64,000 nucleotides of DNA. It comes from Planctomycetota bacterium (GTDB lineage Bacteria > Planctomycetota > Planctomycetia > Pirellulales > UBA1268). The notes under the pieces were generated by a model. It was given only the letters and a program-made list of their open reading frames with translations. It was not told the origin of the DNA and did no database searches. Where the stretch lies: positions 62,001-126,000 of the forward strand of contig QWOQ01000005.1 of assembly GCA_003669585.1 (NCBI GenBank), written 5' to 3'. The stretch's first letter is position 1. The number at the start of each line of letters is the position of its first letter. A program made the translations under genes and the position numbers. Shown here piece by piece: positions 1 to 9,543 of this stretch.

Positions 1-1013
1 AATTTGTGATCGTGGCACTGTGCACATCCAATAGACAGACCAAGCCAGACGCTCCCCGTGGTTGCAACGCGATCAAACACGCTTTCCATCCGAAACTGTT
101 CTTTATCGATACCTCCTTCCTCGTTGATTTGCGTATTGCGGTGAAACCCTGTCGCAATTTTTTGCTCTTGGGTTGCATTGGGGAGAAGATCACCGGCAAT
201 CTGTTCGATCGTAAACTGATCGAAAGGAAGGTCACGATTGATTGCGGAAACAACCCAGTCGCGATACTGCCAGATCTCGCGTGGAGCGTCGATCGAATAG
301 CCGTTGCTATCAGCGTATCTCGCCATATCCAGCCACCACCTCCCCCAGCGTTCTCCATAGTGCTCGCTCGCCAGAAGGCGATCAACGAGTTGTTCGTAGG
401 CTCGTTTGGGGTCTGATTGAGTTGCGATGATAAAGGCGTCAATTTCTGAAATAGTTGGTGGTAGTCCGATCAGATCGAGGCTCACACGACGCAGAAGAGT
501 TTGAGGCGATGCCTGATTCGAAATTGACAAAGACGTTTTCGCCTGAGCATCACCGATAAATCGATCAATTGGATGATCGAGGTGAGGCACGACCGGAACG
601 ACATGTTCTGCCGGTGCAATAAAAGCCCAGTGCTTTTCATACCGAGCACCGGAAGCAATCCAGTCAGCGAGCATTTTTCGCTGAGCGTCAGAGAGCGATT
701 TACCCGAGTCGCTCGGCGGCATGGAAAGAGAATCATCGCTGATTGTGATGCGACGAATGAGTTCGCTTGACTCAAGCGATCCAGGAACAATAGCTCGCAC
801 TCCAGTGTCAAGCAATGCTCCTGCGCCTTCGGGAGTATCAAGACGAAGGCCAGCCTGTCGGCTTTTGATGTCGAATCCGTGGCAGGGAAAACAGTTGGAT
901 GCCAGGATTGGCAAAATATCTCGATGAAACGAAATTGTGGATAGGGGTAGGTCTTGGGCGATCGCCTGAGAAAACAGAGTAGCCAGAAGTGTGAGAATAA
1001 AAATGGATCGCAT
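1..1013 (-). CDS. PSD1-type secreted cytochrome c / DUF1549 protein, 3' part missing
   Basis: This reading frame starts at an ATG at 1013 and stays open to the window edge, so the DUF1553 half lies outside. About 337 codons are visible. They begin with a Sec signal peptide (MRSIFILTLLATLFSQAIA), followed by a cytochrome-like domain with the haem motif CFPCHG and the usual SGARYEKHWAF linker. DUF1549 follows, with the signatures LLRRVSLDLIGLPP, HYGERWGRWWLDMARYADS and, at the very edge, CAQCHDHK. It is the last gene of a minus-strand run with the amidohydrolase and the M20 enzyme. Proteins of this family are exported and abundant in planctomycetes. Their exact function is unknown, although a role in polymer or sugar degradation is often suspected. 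Confidence 0.9.
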   Translation of the reverse strand, partial: MRSIFILTLLATLFSQAIAQDLPLSTISFHRDILPILASNCFPCHGFDIKSRQAGLRLDTPEGAGALLDTGVRAIVPGSLESSELIRRITISDDSLSMPPSDSGKSLSDAQRKMLADWIASGARYEKHWAFIAPAEHVVPVVPHLDHPIDRFIGDAQAKTSLSISNQASPQTLLRRVSLDLIGLPPTISEIDAFIIATQSDPKRAYEQLVDRLLASEHYGERWGRWWLDMARYADSNGYSIDAPREIWQYRDWVVSAINRDLPFDQFTIEQIAGDLLPNATQEQKIATGFHRNTQINEEGGIDKEQFRMESVFDRVATTGSVWLGLSIGCAQCHDHK

Positions 1014-1090
1014 GACCGCTGCACTCAGAAGAAATAGTATTTTAAACACATAAAAGAATGAACAGCTAATAACAAATGAGTATTGAAAAA

Positions 1091-2038
1091 CTATCCACTA
1101 AAAAAGATCCGCCTTGCCGTGTCGCGTAAAATCTCACGACGCTCTTGCTTGGAAAGAAAATCAATTTTATCGCGTAGCAGCGCAACCGAATCGGTGTATG
1201 AGTGCTGTTGGTCAACGCTACTCACTTGATAAGGGCAATCAGTGCCCCATAGAAGTCGTTGTGTTCCGTAGGCATCGCGAAGCTGGCGAATCATTGGACC
1301 AAGATCGACATAGGGAGCCTTTTTTTTGCCGAGGGCATAAAACGCGGACGTCTTCACCAGTGTCAGTGGAAACTTCGAAAGTGCGAGCAGTTGGTCAAGT
1401 TGTTGCTGGTCAACGGCTCCCCGCATCCCGATCCTTGCAAAATGATCGATGACAACAGGAGTCTTCGGGTAGTCGTTGCACATTGCTGCAATCGCCGGGA
1501 GCGCATCTGGATCGGCAAGCAGACACATCGCAAGACCTTCGTCGGCACCGCATTTCCACATGGCTCGGATGCCATCGGATGTTGCCCACGCATTGGCTTT
1601 CACACGATCCGCGTAGAGGCGAAACCCCCGCACACCTCGTTTGGCGAGCGTTTTCATGGTGGCTGCGACATCACTTCTGGTGGAGTCGACAATAGCAACT
1701 CCGGAAAATGCGGGAGAGTATTTTTCGATGCAGTCGAGCATATAGGAGTTATCAAACTCATAGAAACTCATTTGAATCAAAACAACGCGCGAGATGCCAG
1801 CGGGCTTGCAGTGCGTGAAAAGCTCTTCCGGAGTAAAACTGCTCGGAACCTGGTCGGTCTTCTTGAACGAGTCTGCAAGTGGGTAGGCCAGCGTATCGGG
1901 CGTCCACACATGCACATGGGCGTCGACGAGGTCGTGCGAGGATTCTTCGTCAGAATCGGCTAAAGACGGCACTGCTGATGCGGCAAGACATGCGCCGGAC
2001 ACCTGCTGAAGAAAGAATCGTCGCGATGCTGATGCCAT
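1091..2038 (-). CDS. exported amidohydrolase-2 family TIM-barrel protein
   Basis: The 315-residue protein has a Tat-like leader (ASASRRFFLQQ followed by a hydrophobic stretch ending ...AVPSLA), so it is probably exported folded. The barrel starts with the metal-binding HxH of DAHVHVW near residue 40. Later motifs are VVIDHFARIG and LLWGTDCPYQV near the C-terminus, the last holding the conserved catalytic Asp. This pattern is that of the amidohydrolase-2 branch, which includes L-fuconolactonases and 2-pyrone-4,6-dicarboxylate hydrolases. A lactone or cyclic ester substrate is likely but cannot be named. The gene follows the M20 enzyme after 63 bp and precedes the truncated PSD1 gene, so co-transcription is plausible. 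Confidence 0.88.
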   Translation of the reverse strand: MASASRRFFLQQVSGACLAASAVPSLADSDEESSHDLVDAHVHVWTPDTLAYPLADSFKKTDQVPSSFTPEELFTHCKPAGISRVVLIQMSFYEFDNSYMLDCIEKYSPAFSGVAIVDSTRSDVAATMKTLAKRGVRGFRLYADRVKANAWATSDGIRAMWKCGADEGLAMCLLADPDALPAIAAMCNDYPKTPVVIDHFARIGMRGAVDQQQLDQLLALSKFPLTLVKTSAFYALGKKKAPYVDLGPMIRQLRDAYGTQRLLWGTDCPYQVSSVDQQHSYTDSVALLRDKIDFLSKQERREILRDTARRIFFSG

Positions 2039-2101
2039 GATTGTCCCTCAAAAAATAGACACCTAGACAAAGAAAGTGGCTTTCGCCAATTCTGTAGGAG
2101 A

Positions 2102-3307
2102 TCATTCGAACCGACGAATAAAATCTTGATAAAACATCGAAGCCTGTTCAACTTGAGTCACGTCAACATACTCGATTGCCGCGTGAGCCTGATCAATACT
2201 CCCAGGTCCGAAGACAATACTGTCGATTCCTTTTCGTGAGAGCTTACTGGCGTCGCTCCCGTAAGGAACACCAACGGGAATTGATGATAATCCCATTTCG
2301 CCTGCAATGATCGATGCGAGTTGAACAACTGCAGAAGTGCTGGATGTTTCTAGGGCCTCGTCTACGAGCAGAGGGGCCTCCATGGCTGCAACAAAGAACG
2401 GATCATGGCGATGGAGTTCGTCAAGAAGAGCTTGATACGTTGCGAGTACCTCAGTGGCCCGCTCTCCCGGCAGCAGGCGGCGGTCAATTTCAATGGAACA
2501 TCGATCTGGAACAAAATTGACCTGCACTCCGCCATAAATGATGCCAACATTGCCAGTGGCAACTCCCAAGAGTGGGTGAGAGACTTGAGAAAGCGTTTTA
2601 TGAAAGTGATCGATCGCCATGACGAGCCGGGCTGCGTGAGTGATCGCATTCACTCCAAGCTGGGGCTTTGATGAATGTGCTGCCTTTCCAAAGACAACTA
2701 TTTTCCAGCGTAGCACGCCCTTGGTTGCGATCACCACTTTCATCTCAGTCGGTTCGGCGACGATTGCCGCATGAGCCTCGAGATTCTCGCACAGTCTGGA
2801 GACACCTCGAAACCAGTACTCCTCATCAATGACTGCCGCAAGCCAGACATCACATGGTGGGGTTACTCCGCTGCGTTTTAAATCTGCGATCGCGTACATC
2901 ATGCCAGCCAGTCCAGCCTTTGTATCGCAGGAGCCTCGACCAAAAAGTTTTCCATTGTCGAGCACTGGATCAAATGGAGCAATCGTCATGCCTTCGACCG
3001 TCACGGTATCCATGTGCGCTTCGAGAAGAACACAGCGAGAGCGATTTCTTCCTGGAAGGATCGCCAGAATGTTATCTCTTCCGGGGAGAACAGATTGCCT
3101 GCGGGTCTGAATGCCCTGAGCAGAAAAAAAAGTGACAACGTAGTTTCCTACCTCGGCCTCGCCAGGACCGTTTGCATACGCGCAGTTAATACTGTTTATT
3201 CGGACGAGATCCGCCAGTATGTCGATCACCGAAGGTAGGTGTGGCTGCTTCACAGAGTAATGGAACTCCAAGCTTCGGGTCGTGAAATAATCAAGAGAGA
3301 CGCACAC
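2102..3307 (-). CDS. M20 family metallopeptidase/deacylase (ArgE/DapE-like)
   Basis: This is a zinc-dependent amide hydrolase of the acetylornithine deacetylase / succinyl-diaminopimelate desuccinylase family. All the metal-site motifs are present: LLEAHMDTV, GRGSCDTKAG, the catalytic DEEYWFRG, EPTEMKVV, and a C-terminal GPGSIDQAHA. The dimerisation domain lies between them, starting near KGVLRWKIVVFGKAAHSS. No signal peptide is seen, so it is probably cytoplasmic. Both available starts are GTG: 3307, or 3253 just before KQPHLPS. The second gives a more typical N-terminus, so the first 18 residues are doubtful. The substrate is unknown; an N-acyl amino acid is the family default. Confidence 0.88.
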   Translation of the reverse strand: MCVSLDYFTTRSLEFHYSVKQPHLPSVIDILADLVRINSINCAYANGPGEAEVGNYVVTFFSAQGIQTRRQSVLPGRDNILAILPGRNRSRCVLLEAHMDTVTVEGMTIAPFDPVLDNGKLFGRGSCDTKAGLAGMMYAIADLKRSGVTPPCDVWLAAVIDEEYWFRGVSRLCENLEAHAAIVAEPTEMKVVIATKGVLRWKIVVFGKAAHSSKPQLGVNAITHAARLVMAIDHFHKTLSQVSHPLLGVATGNVGIIYGGVQVNFVPDRCSIEIDRRLLPGERATEVLATYQALLDELHRHDPFFVAAMEAPLLVDEALETSSTSAVVQLASIIAGEMGLSSIPVGVPYGSDASKLSRKGIDSIVFGPGSIDQAHAAIEYVDVTQVEQASMFYQDFIRRFE

Positions 3308-3396
3308 CTGTAGGAAGAGTGTTCAAATACGAGGAAAGTATCGTCGAGTTGGATCCAGATTTCCAACCATACCTTTGACAAGTCATACTGTTGGGT

Positions 3397-6039
3397 ATGA
3401 ACAGGCACCCTACAGGATTTTCGATTCTTGCTGTGATGGGAGCACTCGTTCTGCCGGGGGCTTGGGCTCTAGGGGAAGAGGAGCTTTTCTGGGAGCGAGA
3501 TATTCGACCGATTTTCAAGGCACATTGCACAGCGTGTCACGGGGAAGAAGAGTCGCTCGCAGGGGGTGTCGATCTTCGGTTGCGTCGCTTTTTGGACCGC
3601 AACGCCCAGGGGATTGGGCCACTGCTGGTGGTTGGGCAGCCCGGCGCAAGTGAAGTCGTTCGTGTGATTCGTTCTGGAGAGATGCCAAAAGAAGGAAAAA
3701 AGGTGTCGGAGGCAGATATTGGTCTCATCGAACGCTGGATTTCTGCTGGAGCAAAGCATTTAAAACCGGAACCGGAATCTCTCGCTCCTGGAATGCACAT
3801 TACCGAAGAGGATCGAACATGGTGGGCATTTACGCCTGTGGTCGTTTCGGAAGTGCCAAAGACATTCGACGAGCAACGTGTTCGAAACCCTATCGATGCT
3901 TTTGTACTGTCAAAACTCGAAGAACAAAATCTTTCTTTTGCTCCCGAGGCCGATCGCAGAACAATCGTTCGAAGACTGTCACTGGACCTTACAGGGCTTC
4001 CTCCACAGAGAGAAGAAGTTGATTCATTTGTCGCCGACACATCTGCCGACGCCTATGAAAAACTGGTTGAACGGCTTTTGTCTTCGCCAGCCTATGGAGA
4101 ACGTTGGGCCCGACACTGGCTCGATGTAGTCGGGTATGCCGACTCAAATGGATTCGCAGAAAATGATTCTCTTCGGCTTTATGCATGGCAGTACCGCGAT
4201 TATGTGACTCGCTGCTTCAATAATGATACTCCGCTGAGTCAATTTATCGTCGAACAACTTGCCGGTGATGAACTCGCTGCGGCAACGCATGACAGCACGC
4301 AGCAAGCCGTTCTTGATCCCGCTCACCGAGATCAACTGATCGCAACCGGTTTTCTTCGTATGGCTCCCGACGGCACAGGAGATGAGGTTCCTGATATCAA
4401 CCTTGCTAGAAACCAAGTTATTGCGGAGGAGATCAAAGTGGTTTCGTCAGCGCTTTTGGGTCTGACGGTTGCCTGCGCACAGTGCCACGATCATCGATAC
4501 GATCCGATTTCACAGGCAGACTATTATCGTTTTCGTGCCTTGTTTGAGCCGGCGATGGACTGGAAAATATGGCGGGCTCCCAAAGAGCGTGAATATTCGC
4601 TGTATACGCCCGAAGAACGTGCGAAAGCAGAGTCTATTGAGACGCAGGCAAAAGCTATTGAAGCTTCTGCACAGACGATGACAAAGCAATTTCTCGATGA
4701 AATCTTCGAAAAGGAGATCGTAAAACTCCCAGAAGCGGAACGAGAACCCTATCGGACAGCCCGCGCAACAACTGAAAAGGATCGCACCGAAGAACAAAAG
4801 ACGCTGATCAAAAAATATCCATCGGCGCTAGCGCTCTATTCGCTCGATCTCTACGACGCAGCAGCACAGAAGAAAGTAACTGAGAAAATTGGTGAGGCAA
4901 CAGCACTCAGAACCACAAAGCCCTTGGAAGGTTTTGTGATGGCGATCACCGAACTCAAAGAGAAGATTCCTCAAACCAGTCTTTTTCATCGGGGTGATCA
5001 CGATCAGCCAAAGCAGGTCCTTGAACCTGCTGAACTCACGGTTCTTCGAGCTCCGGAAATCGAGCCGTTTAAGTCGGCCGAAGTCTCCTCTGGTACAAGT
5101 GGCCGAAGACTCGCTTACGCTCGATGGCTCACCAGCGGAAATAATCCGCTGGTAGCTCGAGTGCTTGTCAATCGATTTTGGATGCATCACTTTGGCCGAG
5201 GAATTGTTGGCACACCCGGAGACTTCGGTGTTCTCGGCGAGCGTCCAACCCATCCGGAACTGCTCGATTGGTTGGCTGATACTTTTGTAAAAAGTGGATG
5301 GAAACTCAAAAATCTGCATCGTCTGATGGTGAGCAGTTCTACGTATCGTCAATCGTCTCGAAACGACATGGCTCTGACGGTCGACCCTGAGAATCGGCTC
5401 TACGGTCGTTTTCGTCTTGGGAGACTTGATGCGGAGTCATTCCGAGACGCTGTGCTTTCGGCGTCTGGAACGCTCAACACCACTGTGGGCGGTCCGCCGG
5501 TATCGATCGCCCGGGATCCAGCTGGGCGAATTGTTGTTGGCAAAGAAGAACTCGATGCCAACGGCGATGTCATCAATGTCAAAAGTCTCGGTGTCGATGA
5601 TTTTCGGCGATCGATTTATCTACAGGTGCGACGCACGCATCCGGTGACCGTGCTTGACACATTTGATGCTCCTGTCATGACCCCCAATTGCGAGTTTCGA
5701 AACAAGACAACTGTTGCAACACAATCTCTTTTGTGCCTGAACGATACATTTCTACTCGAGAACGCTCGTGCTCTGGCTGGTCGATTGCGAAAAGAGGTTC
5801 CGGGAGATGCTCGTGGCCAGATTCAAAGAGCCTGGCATATTCTTTTTTGTCAGGAGCCGACCAACTCCGACATCACAAAATCCTTGCTCTATCTGGCAGA
5901 ACAAACTGAGGCAATACGACTCAAACAGCAGGAAATTGGCCTCCCCAAAGACGGACCGCCACCCGATGCGCATCTCGATGCGCTTGCGAGTCTTTGCCAG
6001 ATTTTCTACAGCTCGAATCGGTTTCTTTACGTTCATTAA
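3397..6039 (+). CDS. PSD1-type secreted cytochrome c / DUF1549 / DUF1553 protein
   Basis: The protein has 880 residues from the ATG at 3397; a TTG six bases earlier is also open. A signal peptide precedes a cytochrome-like domain with the haem motif CTACHGEEES near residue 47. DUF1549 follows (RRLSLDLTGLPP, YGERWARHWLDVVGYADSNGF, CAQCHDHRYDPISQADYY). A variable Lys/Glu-rich linker comes next, and then DUF1553 (LARWLTSGNNPLVARVLVNR-like, HHFGRGIVGTPGDFG, THPELLDWLA). It is 12 bp upstream of a DUF1501 gene, the standard planctomycete pairing. The two are almost certainly co-expressed and exported, by Sec here and Tat for the partner. The function is not established for this family. Confidence 0.93.
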   Translation: MNRHPTGFSILAVMGALVLPGAWALGEEELFWERDIRPIFKAHCTACHGEEESLAGGVDLRLRRFLDRNAQGIGPLLVVGQPGASEVVRVIRSGEMPKEGKKVSEADIGLIERWISAGAKHLKPEPESLAPGMHITEEDRTWWAFTPVVVSEVPKTFDEQRVRNPIDAFVLSKLEEQNLSFAPEADRRTIVRRLSLDLTGLPPQREEVDSFVADTSADAYEKLVERLLSSPAYGERWARHWLDVVGYADSNGFAENDSLRLYAWQYRDYVTRCFNNDTPLSQFIVEQLAGDELAAATHDSTQQAVLDPAHRDQLIATGFLRMAPDGTGDEVPDINLARNQVIAEEIKVVSSALLGLTVACAQCHDHRYDPISQADYYRFRALFEPAMDWKIWRAPKEREYSLYTPEERAKAESIETQAKAIEASAQTMTKQFLDEIFEKEIVKLPEAEREPYRTARATTEKDRTEEQKTLIKKYPSALALYSLDLYDAAAQKKVTEKIGEATALRTTKPLEGFVMAITELKEKIPQTSLFHRGDHDQPKQVLEPAELTVLRAPEIEPFKSAEVSSGTSGRRLAYARWLTSGNNPLVARVLVNRFWMHHFGRGIVGTPGDFGVLGERPTHPELLDWLADTFVKSGWKLKNLHRLMVSSSTYRQSSRNDMALTVDPENRLYGRFRLGRLDAESFRDAVLSASGTLNTTVGGPPVSIARDPAGRIVVGKEELDANGDVINVKSLGVDDFRRSIYLQVRRTHPVTVLDTFDAPVMTPNCEFRNKTTVATQSLLCLNDTFLLENARALAGRLRKEVPGDARGQIQRAWHILFCQEPTNSDITKSLLYLAEQTEAIRLKQQEIGLPKDGPPPDAHLDALASLCQIFYSSNRFLYVH

Positions 6040-6051
6040 AAGAGGTCTGTC

Positions 6052-7500
6052 ATGACACGTCCCGCGCTTTGTTCTCGGCGACACGTTTTGCACGCCGGAG
6101 GATTCTCGCTCGGTACGCTTGCCCTTGCATCGCTGTTGCGGGAGGAGGGGCTTCTGGCGGCGCCGGTAAAACCGCTGATTGATGGCCCGCTGCGGTATAA
6201 TCTTCTTCCAAAAAAACCTCATTATGAGCCGAAGGCGAAGGCGATGATCTCGCTGTTTATGATGGGTGGACCATCGCAGATGGATCTCTTTGATCCAAAG
6301 CCGATGCTCACCAAATACGATGGGCAATCCTTTCCTGGAGAAATTAAATACGATAATCTCGCGCAGGCTTCTGCAAAAGTTTTTGGTTCTCCGTGGAAGT
6401 TTTCGCCGCGAGGGGAATGCGGAACACAACTGAGCGAGCTTCTGCCGCATCTCGGGAACGTGATAGATGATATTACGCTCATTCGTTCGATGCATTCGGG
6501 CGTCAATAACCACGGACAAGCCCTCTACGCCTTAAACGGAGGTCGAGTCACTGCCGGTCGACCAACGTTGGGAGCCTGGCTTTCTTACGGGCTCGGCAGC
6601 GAATCGCAAGAGCTTCCTGCGTATATGGTGCTGGCTCATCCCAACGGGCTTCCAACATTTCAAGGAGAGCACTTCACGAACGGATGGCTTCCTTCACTCT
6701 ATCAAGGAACGCTTATCCGGCCGAAAGAGCCTCGTGTTTTGAATCTTGATCCTGCTCCGTATCTCTCCGGAGCACCGCAGATAAGACAGATCGATTTTCT
6801 TCGATCCTTTAACGAAGAATACGGTTCTGATTACCCAGGCGAACATGATTTGCAGGCAAGAATATCGAGCTACGAACTCGCTGCGAGAATGCAGACTGCC
6901 GCGAAGGAAGCACTCGACATTTCCAGTGAACCACCGCACATTCGAAAGCTTTACGGTGTGGATAATCCACAGACCAGTGACTACGCCACGCGATGTCTGA
7001 TTGCCAGACGCCTTATTGAGCGTGGTGTGCGATTTGTGCAGGTACTGAATTCAGGCCAGTCATGGGATCAACATGGCGATCTTATTTCAGCTCTGCCTAC
7101 AAACTGCATGCAGGTCGATCAGCCGAGTGCGGCGCTTGTCAGTGATCTCAAGCAACGCGGACTACTCGACTCAACAGTGGTTCACTTTGGAGGCGAAATG
7201 GGAAGGCTTCCAGTTTTACAAAACGATGCTGGTCGAGAGAAATGGGGTCGCGATCACAATACCTATGGATTTTCACAGTGGGTAGCCGGTGGCGGATTCA
7301 AACGAGGATTTGTATATGGTGAAACCGACGAGTGGAGCCACAGGGCCGTCAAAGATATCGTGCATCACTACGACTGGCATGCCACGCTTCTTCAGTGCTT
7401 TGGTCTTGATCACACCAAGCTGATTTACAAACACAACGGGCTCTCGGCATCGCTCACCGATGGACAGGAAGCAAGAGTCGTAACAGAACTGCTTGCCTGA
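6052..7500 (+). CDS. Tat-exported DUF1501 protein (partner of upstream PSD1)
   Basis: The 482-residue protein opens with a twin-arginine leader (CSRRHVLHAGGFSLGTLALASLL). It shows the DUF1501 landmarks: MISLFMMGGPSQMDLFDPKP, LIRSMHSGVNNHGQA, TRCLIARRLIERGVRFVQV, the SWDQHGD motif, VVHFGGEMGRLP, and the late GRDHNTYGFSQWVAGGGF. DUF1501 has a sulfatase/phosphatase-like fold, but these conserved His and Asp residues have no assigned reaction. It begins 12 bp after the PSD1 stop, so they form one operon. The ORF ends at TGA 7498-7500. Confidence 0.93.
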   Translation: MTRPALCSRRHVLHAGGFSLGTLALASLLREEGLLAAPVKPLIDGPLRYNLLPKKPHYEPKAKAMISLFMMGGPSQMDLFDPKPMLTKYDGQSFPGEIKYDNLAQASAKVFGSPWKFSPRGECGTQLSELLPHLGNVIDDITLIRSMHSGVNNHGQALYALNGGRVTAGRPTLGAWLSYGLGSESQELPAYMVLAHPNGLPTFQGEHFTNGWLPSLYQGTLIRPKEPRVLNLDPAPYLSGAPQIRQIDFLRSFNEEYGSDYPGEHDLQARISSYELAARMQTAAKEALDISSEPPHIRKLYGVDNPQTSDYATRCLIARRLIERGVRFVQVLNSGQSWDQHGDLISALPTNCMQVDQPSAALVSDLKQRGLLDSTVVHFGGEMGRLPVLQNDAGREKWGRDHNTYGFSQWVAGGGFKRGFVYGETDEWSHRAVKDIVHHYDWHATLLQCFGLDHTKLIYKHNGLSASLTDGQEARVVTELLA

Positions 7501-7732
7501 TTGTGTGTCGTTGAAAGAGGACTCGCGGGGGGATCGTGGCAAAAAACTACGACAAAAAAGGCTGTAGGAAGAGTTTTTTTGCATGATACAGTATGCTATT
7601 GCTTGAGCATCCCCCGAGGGCCAGCGTTTGGTCAGTGGCCTTCATTTGGGCTAAGAACTCGACAACAATCGGTTCGACGAAAGAAAAGGATGAGGATGTC
7701 AAAGACAACAGTTTTTAAGGAAATGCGTTCCA

Positions 7733-9520
7733 GTGGCGGTTTTGCTCGAGATCAAGAATGCGTCGAAACACTTTGGTGATCAGGTCCTTTTGGACGATGC
7801 TTCGGCAACGATTACCGACGAAGGAAAAGTTGGGTTTGTCGGTCGCAACGGTGCGGGAAAAAGTACGCTCTTGCGGGTTATCCTTGGTGAAGAAGAACTC
7901 GATCGTGGGGAGATCATACGGCACCCGCGGCTGAAAATCGGGTATCTACGACAGCACGATCCATTCAAGCCTGGAGAGACAGCGGCTGAATTTCTCATGC
8001 GCGACTCAGGCCAGCCAGACTGGAAGTGCGGAGAGGTGGCGGGTCAGTTCGAACTCAAAGGCGAGAGTCTTCATGGGCCGATTGCCGCGTTGTCTGGCGG
8101 ATGGCAGACGAGAGTAAAGCTCGCATCCCTTCTTCTCCAAGAGCCAAATCTATTGCTCTTGGATGAGCCCACAAATTTTCTTGACTTGCGCACACAGATT
8201 CTTTTGGAGCACTTTTTGCGCAGTTTCAAAGAAGCCTGTTTGATTGTCTCGCACGATCGCGCGTTTCTCTCGGCGACCTGTTCTCATACGCTCGATCTTA
8301 CGCGAGGATCACTGACGATGTTTCCGGGAAAGATCGAGCCGTTTCTCGAATTTCAACGGGAAAAACGTGATCATCAGGAACGAACCAACGCAACGATGCA
8401 GTCGAAGCGTAAGCAGCTCGAAGACTTTATTGCTAGAAATCGAGCAAGAGCCTCCACGGCGACGCGTGCTAAATCAAAAAGCAAACAGCTTGAGCGCATG
8501 GAGATTGAGGAACTGCAACATGACGAACCCACTGCGGTTATTCGTGCGCCGCAGGTCGATCCGCGGAAAGGTCCAGCGGTACGATGTCGAAACGTATCGG
8601 TGGGTTACCCGGGTCGAGAAGTTGCCTGTGGTATCGATGTGGAAATCGAGCATGGTTCGCGGGCAGCGCTTGTGGGGGACAATGGTCAGGGAAAAACAAC
8701 ATTTCTGAGAACTATTGTCGATTCGCTGAAGCCTCTTCGAGGAGATGTGCGTTGGGGCTTTGGCTGTCAGATCGGTATCTATGCACAGCATGTCTATACG
8801 AGTCTGCCTGTGGATCAGACTGTGCTTGGTTACCTTGAGAATGCGGCGACTATCGGCACCAAGGCGCAGATGATTCTTGATTTGGCTGGGGCGATGCTCT
8901 TTCGGGGTAACGCCGTCAACAAGAGCGTCTCAGTGCTTTCCGGAGGAGAACGCGCGCGTCTGTGCATGGCGGGTCTTCTCTTGGGGCCATACAACGTGCT
9001 GGTATTAGATGAACCTGGAAATCATCTTGATGTAGACACGGTTGATGCACTGGCGGAGTCGTTGATTGACTATCGAGGAACAGTGATATTTACCAGTCAC
9101 GATAGGTATTTTCTCAAACGCGTAGCCACATCAATCGTCGAAGTCCGGGATGGTCGCGTGATCAACTACCGCGGTGACTACGATTCATACATTCACATGG
9201 TGAATCGAGAAATCGACGAAGGTGAACGTGAGAACAAATCAGTCGTGGCCAAAAGCGGGGGCGGAGCAAAGAATAAAAACATAGCATCGCAAACCGCTAC
9301 GAGTGTGCGGAATGACCGTGAAGTTCGCAAGGAAATCACGACGGTAGAACGTTCTATTAGCAAGCTGGATCAAGAAAAAAAGGGGTTATCAATCCAGTTT
9401 CTTGCGGCTGTCGATCCCGCCGAGTCTCTCAAATTGCATAACGAAGTAGCGGCCCTCACACAGACGCTCGCCGTCCTAGAAGAACGCTGGTTAATCCTCC
9501 AGCAAGAACTCGGCGAGTGA
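7733..9520 (+). CDS. ABC-F family ATPase (Uup/EttA-like, ribosome-associated)
   Basis: The protein has 595 residues and two ABC ATPase domains in one chain, with no membrane segments. The first domain has Walker A GRNGAGKST, signature LSGGWQTRVKLA and Walker B LLLLDEPTNFLD. The linker around 200-280 is rich in Arg/Lys and Glu, as in the P-site tRNA interaction motif region. The second domain has GDNGQGKTT, LSGGERARLCMA and VLVLDEPGNHLD. A C-terminal coiled coil (about 490-595) resembles the DNA/ribosome-binding tail of Uup. The start is GTG at 7733, with AAGGA upstream. Family members act on the ribosome in translation or antibiotic protection. No resistance role can be read from this context. 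Confidence 0.92.
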   Translation: MAVLLEIKNASKHFGDQVLLDDASATITDEGKVGFVGRNGAGKSTLLRVILGEEELDRGEIIRHPRLKIGYLRQHDPFKPGETAAEFLMRDSGQPDWKCGEVAGQFELKGESLHGPIAALSGGWQTRVKLASLLLQEPNLLLLDEPTNFLDLRTQILLEHFLRSFKEACLIVSHDRAFLSATCSHTLDLTRGSLTMFPGKIEPFLEFQREKRDHQERTNATMQSKRKQLEDFIARNRARASTATRAKSKSKQLERMEIEELQHDEPTAVIRAPQVDPRKGPAVRCRNVSVGYPGREVACGIDVEIEHGSRAALVGDNGQGKTTFLRTIVDSLKPLRGDVRWGFGCQIGIYAQHVYTSLPVDQTVLGYLENAATIGTKAQMILDLAGAMLFRGNAVNKSVSVLSGGERARLCMAGLLLGPYNVLVLDEPGNHLDVDTVDALAESLIDYRGTVIFTSHDRYFLKRVATSIVEVRDGRVINYRGDYDSYIHMVNREIDEGERENKSVVAKSGGGAKNKNIASQTATSVRNDREVRKEITTVERSISKLDQEKKGLSIQFLAAVDPAESLKLHNEVAALTQTLAVLEERWLILQQELGE

Positions 9521-9543
9521 TGTATTGCGCTGTGAGCTGGCGT

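Noticed and set aside
482..1024. 180-codon minus-strand frame
   Set aside because: It overlaps the PSD1 gene in another frame; the PSD1 frame carries the signal peptide, CFPCHG and DUF1549 motifs.
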